64,000 bases of DNA from Amycolatopsis sp. NBC_00345 (GTDB lineage: Bacteria; Actinomycetota; Actinomycetes; Mycobacteriales; Pseudonocardiaceae): the NCBI RefSeq assembly GCF_036116635.1, contig NZ_CP107995.1, positions 6,572,001 to 6,636,000 of the forward strand, given 5' to 3'. How positions within the stretch are numbered: the stretch's first letter is position 1; each line of letters starts with the position of its first letter. This document shows positions 26,927 through 35,163 of the stretch, piece after piece. The notes under the pieces are model-generated. The model did not search any database. It worked only from the letters and a program-made list of their open reading frames with translations, and was not told where the DNA came from. Position numbers and translations under genes: made by a program.

Positions 26927-28176
26927 CCGGCGAACCCGCCACCAGCGCGGAAAACCCCTGGCCGGTCCGCACGGTCACGCGCAAGATCGGCGACTGGGTG
27001 CACCGGCTCGGCGCCGTGTGGGTAGAGGGCCAGGTCACGCAGATCAGCGCACGGCCCGGCACGCAGACCGCGTTCCTCACGCTGCGAGACCCGTCGGCGG
27101 ACGTCTCGATGTCCGTCACCTGCCCGATGTGGCTGGTGCGCGAGCTGGCGACGCCGCTGCGTGAGGGCGACCGCGTGATCGTGCACGCGAAGCCGTCGTT
27201 CTTCTTCGGCCGCGGCACGCTCAGCCTGCGCGCCGACGAGATCCGCGCGGTCGGCATCGGCGAGCTGCTGGCCCGGATCGAGCGGCTGCGTAAGCTGCTG
27301 GCCGCCGAAGGCCTGTTCTCGCCCGAGCGGAAACGGCCGATTCCCTTTCTGCCGCAAGGCATCGGCCTGATCACCGGACGCGCTTCGGCGGCGGAGCGCG
27401 ACGTGCTGGTGAACGCGCAGGCGCGCTGGCCGCACGTGCTGTTCAAGGTGCTGAACACCGCCGTGCAGGGCTCGCAGGCCGTGCCGCAGATGCTCCGCGC
27501 ACTGTCCACACTGGACAAGGACCCCGACGTCGACGTCATCGTGATCGCCCGCGGCGGCGGCAGCGTGGAGGACCTGCTGCCGTTCTCCGACGAGGCGCTG
27601 TGCCGGGCCGTCGCGGCGGCGGGCACGCCGGTGGTCAGCGCGATCGGGCACGAGCCGGACACCCCGCTGCTCGACCACGTCGCCGACCTGCGCTGCTCCA
27701 CGCCCACGGACGCGAGCAAGCGGATCGTGCCGGACGTGCGCGAGGAGTCCGCCCGCGTCCGCCAGATGCGCGACCGCGGCCGTCGCGCGCTGCACGGCTG
27801 GGTCGACACCCAGACGCGGCTGCTGACCCAGCTGCGCAGCCGCCCGTCGCTGGCCGACCCGCTCGGCCCCGTCCAGCGCCGTCTCGACGACATCGGGCTG
27901 CACCGCGAACGCGGCCGCCGCGCCATGCTCGGCCTGCTCGCGCGTGACCAGGCCGAAGTCGCCAACGCGCGCGGCCGGCTGACCGCGCTGGGCCCGGCCG
28001 CCACGATGTCCCGCGGTTATGCCGTCGTGCAGTTCACCGACTCCAAAGGCAACCTCCAGGTACTGCGCTCCGTCTCCCAGATCGAGGACGGTGCACGCCT
28101 GCGCGTGCGGGTCGCCGACGGGGCGGTCCACGCCGTCACCGAGCCGACCGAGACCGCGGAAGGAGACGGGCCGTGA
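26923..28176 (+). CDS. xseA: Exodeoxyribonuclease VII large subunit
   Basis: Catalytic subunit (417 residues) of exonuclease VII, which degrades single-stranded DNA in both directions to short oligonucleotides. An OB-fold binds DNA at the N-terminus (WVEGQVTQISARPGTQTAFLTL). The catalytic core has GIGLITGRASAAERDVL, VIVIARGGGSVEDLLPFSDE and SAIGHEPDTPLLDHVADLR; a coiled-coil arm follows and the end is GYAVVQ...DGARLRVRVADG. GTG 26923 overlaps the upstream stop. It should pair with XseB two genes downstream. Confidence 0.96.
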   Translation: MTGEPATSAENPWPVRTVTRKIGDWVHRLGAVWVEGQVTQISARPGTQTAFLTLRDPSADVSMSVTCPMWLVRELATPLREGDRVIVHAKPSFFFGRGTLSLRADEIRAVGIGELLARIERLRKLLAAEGLFSPERKRPIPFLPQGIGLITGRASAAERDVLVNAQARWPHVLFKVLNTAVQGSQAVPQMLRALSTLDKDPDVDVIVIARGGGSVEDLLPFSDEALCRAVAAAGTPVVSAIGHEPDTPLLDHVADLRCSTPTDASKRIVPDVREESARVRQMRDRGRRALHGWVDTQTRLLTQLRSRPSLADPLGPVQRRLDDIGLHRERGRRAMLGLLARDQAEVANARGRLTALGPAATMSRGYAVVQFTDSKGNLQVLRSVSQIEDGARLRVRVADGAVHAVTEPTETAEGDGP

Positions 28177-28580
28177 CTTACCGGGCACCGGCGTTCCTCC
28201 CGCTCACTGTGGACGCCGCCGCCCGGCTCGACGCCGGCCCCCTGTTACGCCAGGCGCTCGCCACCGAGCGCGCCGCCGCCGAGTGCTGGACGGCACTGCT
28301 CGCGGGCTGCGGCTCGCCCGCCCGCCGCGACCTGGCGCCGCAGCTGCGGCGGCTGTCCGAGGCGACGTCCGTGCACGTCGGCACGCGCTGGTGGTTCGCC
28401 GAAGGCGCCGAGCACCGGCGGCGCGTCGCGGGCGCGCAGGAGCACCTCGAAGACGCGGTCGCGGACGGTGACGGGCAGGAGTTCGCCCTCGCGTTCGTCG
28501 GCTACGACCACGCGATGGCCAGCGCGGTAGTGTGCGCGCACAGCCCGGTGCATCGGAAGGTCGGAGAACGTCGAGCGTGA
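28173..28580 (+). CDS. Hypothetical protein between xseA and xseB
   Basis: A 135-residue alpha-helical protein coupled by GTGA overlaps to both xseA and xseB, so it is cotranscribed with exonuclease VII. It has no recognised domain; residues such as RQALATERAAAECW, GTRWWFAEGAEHRRR and FVGYDHAMASAVVCAH suggest a four-helix bundle. M. tuberculosis has xseB directly after xseA, so this gene is an insertion in the operon. A role with the nuclease is only suggested by its place. Confidence 0.75.
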   Translation: MTYRAPAFLPLTVDAAARLDAGPLLRQALATERAAAECWTALLAGCGSPARRDLAPQLRRLSEATSVHVGTRWWFAEGAEHRRRVAGAQEHLEDAVADGDGQEFALAFVGYDHAMASAVVCAHSPVHRKVGERRA

Positions 28581-28804
28581 GCGAAGCAGCCAGCGAAACC
28601 GCCGGACTCGGCTACGAGCAGGCCCGCGACCGGCTCGTCGAGGTGGTCAAGGAGCTTGAAGCGGGCGGCCTGTCCCTGGAGCAGTCGCTCTCGCTGTGGG
28701 AAAAGGGCGAGCAGCTCTCGAAGGTCTGCGAGCGGCACCTCGAGGGCGCGCGCGAGCGGATCGAGGCCGCGCTGGCGTCCGTGGAGACCGACGACTCAGA
28801 GTGA
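28577..28804 (+). CDS. xseB: Exodeoxyribonuclease VII small subunit
   Basis: Small subunit of 75 residues from GTG 28577. The family core GYEQARDRLVEVVKELEAGG, SLEQSLSLWEKGEQLSKVCE and a helical end are typical. Several XseB chains wrap each XseA. Overlaps the stop of the preceding hypothetical gene. Confidence 0.95.
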   Translation: MSEAASETAGLGYEQARDRLVEVVKELEAGGLSLEQSLSLWEKGEQLSKVCERHLEGARERIEAALASVETDDSE

Positions 28805-28892
28805 CGTGCACCATGCGCGACTGAATCGGTCAGGTGGACTGGTGGTCTGAGAGACTGGGCACCCGCCGAGTTCAGCGATCCGGGAGGCCCGC

Positions 28893-29954
28893 ATGACTAC
28901 CGCCAGTGACCCACGACGCCGTGAAGCGCCGGATCGCAACCTCGCCATGGAGCTGGTACGGGTGACCGAGGCCGCCGCGATGGCCGCGGGCCGCTGGGTC
29001 GGCAAGGGCGACAAGATCGGCGGCGACGGCGCGGCCGTCGACGCGATGCGCCAGCTCGTCTCCACCGTCTCGATGCGCGGGGTAGTCGTGATCGGCGAGG
29101 GCGAGAAGGACGAGGCGCCCATGCTGTTCAACGGCGAAGAGGTGGGCAACGGCGACGGCCCGGACTGCGACGTCGCGGTCGACCCCGTCGACGGCACCAC
29201 GCTGATGGCCAAGGGCATGCCCAACGCGCTGGCCGTGCTCGCGGTGGCCGAGCGCGGGGCGATGTTCGACCCGTCGGCCGTGTTCTACATGGAGAAGCTC
29301 GCCGTCGGCCCCGACGCCGCGGGCAAGGTGGACCTGGCCGCGCCGGTCGCGGAGAACATCCGCCGTGTCGCGAAGGCCAAGAACTCCAGCGTCAGCGACG
29401 TGACCGTGTGCATCCTCGACCGGCCGCGGCACGAGCAGATCATCAAGGAGGTCCGCGAGGCGGGCGCCCGCATCCGGTTCATCTCCGACGGCGACGTGGC
29501 GGGCGCGATCGCCGCGGCCCGGCCGACCACCGGTGTCGACATGTTGCTCGGGATCGGCGGCACGCCCGAGGGCATCATCGCGGCCTGCGCGATGAAGTGC
29601 CTCGGCGGCGAGCTGCAGGGCCGGCTGTGGCCGAAGGACGAGGCCGAGCGGGAGAAGGCGCTGGCCGCGGGCCACGACCTCGACCGCGTGCTCGGCAACG
29701 ACGACCTGGTGCGCGGCGACAACACCTTCTTCTGCGCCACCGGCGTGACCGACGGCGACCTGCTGCGCGGCGTGCACTACCGGTCGGGCGGCGCCACGAC
29801 GCAGTCCATCGTGATGCGGTCCAAGTCCGGCACCGTCAGAATGATCGACGGCTACCACCGGCTGAACAAGCTCCGGGCGTATTCGTCCGTGAACTTCGAC
29901 GGCAACCTGGACACGCCCGAGGACGGCTCCGACGCCGTCCCGCCCCTGCCCTGA
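28893..29954 (+). CDS. glpX: Fructose-1,6-bisphosphatase, class II
   Basis: Gluconeogenic phosphatase of 353 residues. The metal and phosphate sites are in VVIGEGEKDEAPML and CDVAVDPVDGTTLMAKGMPN; GGTPEGIIAACAMKCLGGE is the class II signature. In mycobacteria GlpX (Rv1099c) is the essential FBPase. It is 88 bases after xseB and adjacent, on the same strand, to a secreted protease; fumC follows farther on, matching the Rv1099c-Rv1098c pair. Confidence 0.96.
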   Translation: MTTASDPRRREAPDRNLAMELVRVTEAAAMAAGRWVGKGDKIGGDGAAVDAMRQLVSTVSMRGVVVIGEGEKDEAPMLFNGEEVGNGDGPDCDVAVDPVDGTTLMAKGMPNALAVLAVAERGAMFDPSAVFYMEKLAVGPDAAGKVDLAAPVAENIRRVAKAKNSSVSDVTVCILDRPRHEQIIKEVREAGARIRFISDGDVAGAIAAARPTTGVDMLLGIGGTPEGIIAACAMKCLGGELQGRLWPKDEAEREKALAAGHDLDRVLGNDDLVRGDNTFFCATGVTDGDLLRGVHYRSGGATTQSIVMRSKSGTVRMIDGYHRLNKLRAYSSVNFDGNLDTPEDGSDAVPPLP

Positions 29955-29978
29955 ATTTCCCGATCAAGGAGTCGCCCG

Positions 29979-30734
29979 GTGCCCAAGCGGTTGTTCGCGC
30001 TGCTGTTGACGATCCTCGCCGGAACGGCGCTCGCCACCGGCAGCGCGACCGCTGGGCCGTCGATCGTCGGCGGCACCGCCGCGGACCAGCCTTACCCGTT
30101 CGTGGTGTCGCTGCACTCCTCGTCGGGCAAGGTCTTCTGCGCCGGTTCGCTGATCGCGCCGACGTGGGTCGCCACGGCCGCGCACTGCGTGTACGGAAAG
30201 GACCCGGCGACGGTCGCGCTTCGGCTGGGCAGCAACGAAAGCGACCAGGGCGGCGAGACCGCGCAGGCCGCGGAGTTCATCGTGCACCCGCACTTCAACG
30301 TCAAAACGCAGACCGGCGACCTCGCCCTCATCCGGCTCGCCGCGGCGGCGCAGACGGCCCCGATCGCCCTCGGCGACACCGCGGCGCCCGGCGCGGCGGC
30401 CCGCATCCTCGGCTGGGGCCAGACCTGCCCGGCCCCGAACTGCGGTCCCCTCGCGCCTTCGCTGCAACAGCTCGACACGCACCTGGTCGAGGGCTCGAAA
30501 TGCACCGCCGCGTTCGACGGCACCGCCGAGCTGTGCACCGACAACCCGGACGGCGAGAACGGCTCCTGCTACGGCGACTCCGGCGGCCCGGAGCTGGCCC
30601 GCGACGGCGACCACTGGACGTTGATCGGCCTGACCAGCCGCCCCGGCAACGGCTCCGCGACCTGCGCGACGGCGCCGTCGATCTATACGTCCGTGGTCGC
30701 CTACGAACCGTGGATCGCGGAGAAGACCGGCTGA
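29979..30734 (+). CDS. Secreted S1-family serine protease
   Basis: Exported chymotrypsin-fold protease of 251 residues. GTG 29979 is preceded by AAGGAG; the signal peptide ends near ATAG and the mature chain begins IVGG (Ile29). The catalytic triad is His in TWVATAAHC, Asp in TGDLALIRL and Ser in GSCYGDSGGP. Six residues before the Ser the sequence has Gly where trypsin has Asp189, so cleavage after Arg/Lys is not expected. Six Cys could form disulfides. It sits between glpX and a convergent reductase. Confidence 0.93.
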   Translation: MPKRLFALLLTILAGTALATGSATAGPSIVGGTAADQPYPFVVSLHSSSGKVFCAGSLIAPTWVATAAHCVYGKDPATVALRLGSNESDQGGETAQAAEFIVHPHFNVKTQTGDLALIRLAAAAQTAPIALGDTAAPGAAARILGWGQTCPAPNCGPLAPSLQQLDTHLVEGSKCTAAFDGTAELCTDNPDGENGSCYGDSGGPELARDGDHWTLIGLTSRPGNGSATCATAPSIYTSVVAYEPWIAEKTG

Positions 30735-30735
30735 G

Positions 30736-31713
30736 TCACTCGGCGTTGCTGGAGTGGCCCGGGAACAAGTGCGCGTCCGGATCCAGTGCCACGGCGATGT
30801 TGTTCACCGCGGTGGCGGCCTCGCCGAAGCCGGTGGCGATGAGCTTCACCTTCCCCGGATACGCCGCGACGTCGCCGGCCGCGTAGACCCGGGGCCGCGC
30901 CGTCGCCATGGTCGAGTCCACCGAGATGGCGCGGTGGTCGATCTCCAGCCCCCAGCTTTCGATCGGCCCGAGGTCGGCCGTGAAGCCCAGCGCGGCGACC
31001 ACGGCGTTGGCCGGAAGCTGCTCGTCCTCACCGTTCTTCACCGTCACCTCCACCGCCGCGAGTTCGCCGTCCGACGCCTCGACGAAGCGCGTCACCTCGG
31101 CGTCGGTGATCATCCGGACGCCCAGGCCACGCACCTCGCGCACGATGGACTCCGCGGCGCGGAACTTCGCGCGGCGGTGCACGAGGGTGACACTCGCGGC
31201 GATCGGGTGCAGGGCCAGGCACCAGTCGAACGCCGAGTCGCCGCCGCCGACCACGACCACGTGCTGGCCCGCGTGCGCCTGCAGTGACGGGACGAAGTGG
31301 ACCATGCCGCGGCCGAGCCAGCCGTCGCCCGCGGGCAGTGGACGCGGGGTGAACTCGCCGATGCCCGCGGTGACCAGCACGGCGCCCGCGCGCAGCACCT
31401 CACCGCCGTCGAGGGTCAGCTCGACCCCGCCGTCGACGCTCTCCAGCTTCTCCGCCTTGCGGCCCAGCAGGTACGCCGGCCGCCACGGCTCGACCTGGTC
31501 CACCAGGCCCTGCACCAGGTCACGGCCGCGGATCGCGGCGAACCCGCCCACGTCGAAGATCATCTTCTCCGGGTACATGGCGGTGACCTGCCCGCCCGGC
31601 TCGGGCAGCGAATCGACCACGGCCATCGACAGGCCGCGGAACCCCGCGTAGTAGGCCGCGAACAGCCCAGTGGGCCCGGCTCCGATGATGACGAGGTCGT
31701 ACGACGAATCCAT
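30736..31713 (-). CDS. Ferredoxin-NADP reductase, thioredoxin-reductase-like
   Basis: Flavoprotein of 325 residues. The FAD site IIGAGPTGLFAAYYAGFRG is at the N-terminus, PEPGGQVTAMYPEK follows, the NADPH-binding VVVVGGGDSAFDWCLAL is mid-protein and the FAD-binding VYAAGDVAAYPGKVKLIATG is near the end. The redox CxxC of thioredoxin reductase is absent, as in the Bacillus YumC-type ferredoxin/flavodoxin reductase. ATG 31713 starts the gene. No ferredoxin gene is adjacent. Confidence 0.93.
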   Translation of the reverse strand: MDSSYDLVIIGAGPTGLFAAYYAGFRGLSMAVVDSLPEPGGQVTAMYPEKMIFDVGGFAAIRGRDLVQGLVDQVEPWRPAYLLGRKAEKLESVDGGVELTLDGGEVLRAGAVLVTAGIGEFTPRPLPAGDGWLGRGMVHFVPSLQAHAGQHVVVVGGGDSAFDWCLALHPIAASVTLVHRRAKFRAAESIVREVRGLGVRMITDAEVTRFVEASDGELAAVEVTVKNGEDEQLPANAVVAALGFTADLGPIESWGLEIDHRAISVDSTMATARPRVYAAGDVAAYPGKVKLIATGFGEAATAVNNIAVALDPDAHLFPGHSSNAE

Positions 31714-31773
31714 GAGGCTCGCTCCAGCCAGTGGTGGGTGGCGGTGATCGAGAACACTTGAAGGATATCCAGT

Positions 31774-31785
31774 GTGGCTAGCCAC
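31774..31785. promoter_or_regulatory. Perfect 12-base palindrome in divergent promoter region
   Basis: GTGGCTAGCCAC lies between the reductase gene and fumC; GGATATCC (31763-31770) is a second palindrome beside it. Both are possible operators. No regulator is adjacent. Confidence 0.3.
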
Positions 31786-31905
31786 TCGGTTGAGGGCGGC
31801 GGTGGGGAGGAAGGCGGAGCTAGCCCGACCGACTGGGTGATTTCTGCGAACCGCGTGGGCGACGCCACCCCGCGAACACCGCCGAACAGGGCCAGAATCG
31901 GGTGT

Positions 31906-33303
31906 ATGGCTGAACAGGAATACCGGATCGAACACGACACGATGGGTGAGGTCCGCGTCCCGGTCGACGCGCTCTACCGCGCGCAGACGCAGCGTGCCGT
32001 GGAGAACTTCCCCATCTCCGGCCGCGGTCTCGAGCGCGCCCAGATCCGCGCGCTGGGCCTGTTGAAGGCGGCCGCCGCGCACGTGAACGCGAAGCTCGGC
32101 GTGCTGGAGCCCGACGTCGCGGACGCGATCGCCACCGCCGCCGACGAGGTCGCCGCCGGCCGGCACGACGAGCACTTCCCGATCGACGTCTTCCAGACCG
32201 GCTCCGGCACCTCGTCCAACATGAACGCGAACGAGGTCATCGCGACGCTCGCCACCCGCGCGCTGGGCCGCGAAGTGCACCCGAACGACCACGTCAACGC
32301 CTCGCAGTCGTCGAACGACACGTTCCCGACGACCATCCACGTCGCCGCCACGGAGGCCGTGCTCACCGACGTCGTCCCGGCGCTGGAGCACCTCGCGGGC
32401 GCGATCGAGGCGCGCGCCGCCGAGTGGGCGGACGTCGTGAAGTCCGGCCGCACGCACCTGATGGACGCCGTGCCCATCACGCTCGGCCAGGAGGCGGGCG
32501 CGTGGGCCGCGCAGGTCCGCTTCGGCGTCGAACGGCTCCGGTCCGGCCTGCCGCGGCTGGGCGAGCTGCCGATCGGCGGCACCGCCGTGGGCTCCGGGCT
32601 GAACGCGCCGGACGGCTTCGGCGCCGCCGTCGCCGCCGAGCTCGCGGAGCTGACCGGCCTGCCGCTGACCGAGGCGCGCAACCACTTCGAGGCGCAGGCG
32701 ACGCAGGACAGCGTCGTCGAGACCTCGGGCCATCTGCGCACGATCGCGGTGTCGCTGAACAAGATCGCGAACGACCTGCGCTGGCTGGGCTCCGGCCCGC
32801 GCACCGGGCTGGGCGAGCTGGCGCTGCCGGACCTGCAGCCGGGCTCGTCGATCATGCCGGGCAAGGTCAACCCGGTGATCCCGGAGGCGACGCTGCAGGT
32901 GGTGGCGCAGGTGATCGGCAACGACGCGGCGGTGGCGTTCGCGGGCGCGGCGGGCAACTTCCAGCTCAACGTGAACCTGCCCGTGATCGCGCGCAACGTG
33001 CTCGAGTCCGCGCGGCTGCTCGCGGCCGTCTCACGGCTGCTGGCGGACAAGGTGTTCGACGGCGTCACCGCGAACGTCGAGCGGACGCGCCAGTACGCCG
33101 AGGGCTCGCCTTCGATCGTCACGCCGCTCAACAAATACATCGGCTACGAAGCGGCGGCAGCGGTCGCGAAGCAGGCGCTCAAGGAGCTGAAGACGATCCG
33201 CGAAGTCGTCATCGAACGCGGTTTCGTCAAGGACGGCAAGCTCACCGAGGCCCAGCTCGACGAGGCCCTCGACGTGCTCCGCATGGCCCGCGGCGGCAAG
33301 TAG
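31906..33303 (+). CDS. fumC: Fumarate hydratase, class II
   Basis: TCA-cycle enzyme of 465 residues converting fumarate to malate. The superfamily signature GSSIMPGKVNP is at about 318-328; QTGSGTSSNMNANEV and VNASQSSNDTFPTTIH are the substrate loops; SGRTHLMDAVPITLGQE carries the general acid region. ATG 31906 begins EYRIEHDTMGEVRVP, the usual start. Homologue of Rv1098c beside glpX. Confidence 0.97.
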   Translation: MAEQEYRIEHDTMGEVRVPVDALYRAQTQRAVENFPISGRGLERAQIRALGLLKAAAAHVNAKLGVLEPDVADAIATAADEVAAGRHDEHFPIDVFQTGSGTSSNMNANEVIATLATRALGREVHPNDHVNASQSSNDTFPTTIHVAATEAVLTDVVPALEHLAGAIEARAAEWADVVKSGRTHLMDAVPITLGQEAGAWAAQVRFGVERLRSGLPRLGELPIGGTAVGSGLNAPDGFGAAVAAELAELTGLPLTEARNHFEAQATQDSVVETSGHLRTIAVSLNKIANDLRWLGSGPRTGLGELALPDLQPGSSIMPGKVNPVIPEATLQVVAQVIGNDAAVAFAGAAGNFQLNVNLPVIARNVLESARLLAAVSRLLADKVFDGVTANVERTRQYAEGSPSIVTPLNKYIGYEAAAAVAKQALKELKTIREVVIERGFVKDGKLTEAQLDEALDVLRMARGGK

Positions 33304-33317
33304 CCGGGCTCCGGGAT

Positions 33318-33360
33318 CCTCCCGCTGAACCGCCGGTGAATTCCTGGTTCACGCGGGAGG
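33318..33360 (+). terminator. Hairpin after fumC
   Basis: Arms 33318-33331 and 33346-33360 pair over 14 bases with one bulged base, starting 15 bases after the fumC stop. No T-run follows, so termination is probable rather than certain. Confidence 0.5.
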
Positions 33361-33417
33361 GGTCCCAGCGCGTCGCCCTAATGTGGTTGTTCTCGAACAG
33401 CCGAGGGGGACAACGCT

Positions 33418-35112
33418 GTGGGCTTCGGGGAAATCGTGCGATCCGTCGCGGAGGTACTCACCTCCGGCCGCGGCATCGTGCCGATCGCGGTCGTCGCCGG
33501 CGCCACGATCGCCGCGCCGGTGATCGACCGCTACGTGATCCGCCGCCGCCGGCTGATCTACCGCGTGCTCTACAACTCGAAGATCGGCCTGAACCCGATC
33601 CCCTTGCACGACCGGAAGAACGGCGCCGCGCAGGCCGACCCCGAGCTGGTCCGGACCGTGCGGCTGCTGGAGCCGCTGAGCGTCGTGGTGATCCGCATCC
33701 GCAACACCGGCAGCTTCGACATCGGCCCCGGCGACTTCGAGCACCCGCTCCAGTTCACCTTCGGCAGCCGGGTGGTCTGGGACGCCCGGGTTTCCGAAGC
33801 GCGCGACGGCCTCCGCGACGTCGTGCGCGACGGGCTCGAGTTCTTCACCCGCGACACCGTCGACCCGCAGCCGGTCGCGGAAACCGCGAAGCTGTCCGGT
33901 GTCCGGGCCCTGCTGCCGCAGCGGCTGAGCGGTTTCCTGCGCCAGCCCGGACCCGACGTGGATCCGCGCGCGCCGCAGTGGCACGGCGTCCGCCTCGGGC
34001 AGCTTTCCTTGAAGCGACGGGAAAAGTTCAAGCTCGTGGTGGTCCTGCACGAGGCCGACGGGTGGCAGGGCGGGCCGTTGTCGAAGGAACTCGACGTCAC
34101 CGGGCGGCTCACCGGCGGGCGGATCAAGGACGAGCGCAAACAGCGACGGCTGTCCTGGCCAGTGGTGACCGTGGCGATCGGTGTGCTGCTGACGGGCGCG
34201 CTGCTGTCCACGCTGATCGTCGCCGCTTCCCGCACCGCCGCGACGCCCGGCTGCGCGAACGGGACTCTCGCGGTGCACGGCTCAAGCGCGTTCGTGCCGA
34301 TCATGGCCAGCGTCGCGAAGGAATACCACGCGCTGTGCGGCGACTCGAACATCACGACGCAGGCCAGCGGCAGCGTCGCGGCGGTCCGCGAGTTCGGCCC
34401 GCTCGCCACGGCGGGCAAGGACGGCCTCGCCGTGCTGTCGGACGGCAAGGCGGCCGAAGCCGGGCCGGAGCTGGTGCCCCAGGCCGTGGCCGTGCTGATG
34501 TACAGCGTGGTGGTGAACAGCTCCGTCGGGCTCGACCGGTTGACCACCGACCAGGTGCGGGGCATCTTCACCGGCCGGTACCGCGACTGGGCGCAGCTGC
34601 GGCCGGGCCCGTCGCTGCCTATCCGGATCGCCGGGCGCGGGCAGGAGTCCGGCACCCGCCGGACGTTCGAGCAGAAAGTGCTGGGCACCGTCGAGCCCGG
34701 GCTGTCTTCGGACGACTGCCTGAGCCCCGGCCGCGACCCCGGCGCGGCGGTCATCCGCTGCGAACGCGGCACGACGGCCGAGCTGATCCAGGCCGTCGGC
34801 GGCACCCTGGGCGCGATCGGCTACGCCGACGTGCCGGCGGCCAAGATCGCGTCCGCGCAGGGCGGCAAGGTGACGGTGGCCCAGCTCGACGGGCACTACC
34901 CGGACGTCACGAGCATCGACGCCGGCTACCGGTTCTGGACCGTCGAATACCTGTACACCAAGGGTGTTCCGGCGAACGACTCGCTGCTCAAGGCGTTCAT
35001 GGACTACCTGCGCAGCGGCACCGCGCGGGCCGAGCTGCAGGACGCGGGCTACACCCCGTGCGTCACGAAAGAGGGACTGCTCGACCGCTATTGCACCAGG
35101 CCGGACGCCTGA
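33418..35112 (+). CDS. Membrane protein with extracytoplasmic PstS-like binding domain
   Basis: Protein of 564 residues from GTG 33418. An N-terminal helix (IVPIAVVAGATIAAPVI) and a second helix near residue 250 (VVTVAIGVLLTGALLSTLIVAA) flank a cytoplasmic part of about 200 residues. The C-terminal 300 residues outside the cell resemble phosphate-binding PstS: LAVHGSSAFVPIMASVAKEY, ASGSVAAVREF, VRGIFTGRYRDWAQL and GRGQESGTRRTFEQKVLG. It lacks a lipobox and no pstCAB genes are near, so it is probably a sensor or scaffold rather than a transport component. Confidence 0.8.
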   Translation: MGFGEIVRSVAEVLTSGRGIVPIAVVAGATIAAPVIDRYVIRRRRLIYRVLYNSKIGLNPIPLHDRKNGAAQADPELVRTVRLLEPLSVVVIRIRNTGSFDIGPGDFEHPLQFTFGSRVVWDARVSEARDGLRDVVRDGLEFFTRDTVDPQPVAETAKLSGVRALLPQRLSGFLRQPGPDVDPRAPQWHGVRLGQLSLKRREKFKLVVVLHEADGWQGGPLSKELDVTGRLTGGRIKDERKQRRLSWPVVTVAIGVLLTGALLSTLIVAASRTAATPGCANGTLAVHGSSAFVPIMASVAKEYHALCGDSNITTQASGSVAAVREFGPLATAGKDGLAVLSDGKAAEAGPELVPQAVAVLMYSVVVNSSVGLDRLTTDQVRGIFTGRYRDWAQLRPGPSLPIRIAGRGQESGTRRTFEQKVLGTVEPGLSSDDCLSPGRDPGAAVIRCERGTTAELIQAVGGTLGAIGYADVPAAKIASAQGGKVTVAQLDGHYPDVTSIDAGYRFWTVEYLYTKGVPANDSLLKAFMDYLRSGTARAELQDAGYTPCVTKEGLLDRYCTRPDA

Positions 35113-35163
35113 CCGGGCGACGGACGGACGGAAATTGTCGGTGCCGCGGGTCATGATGTCGGG

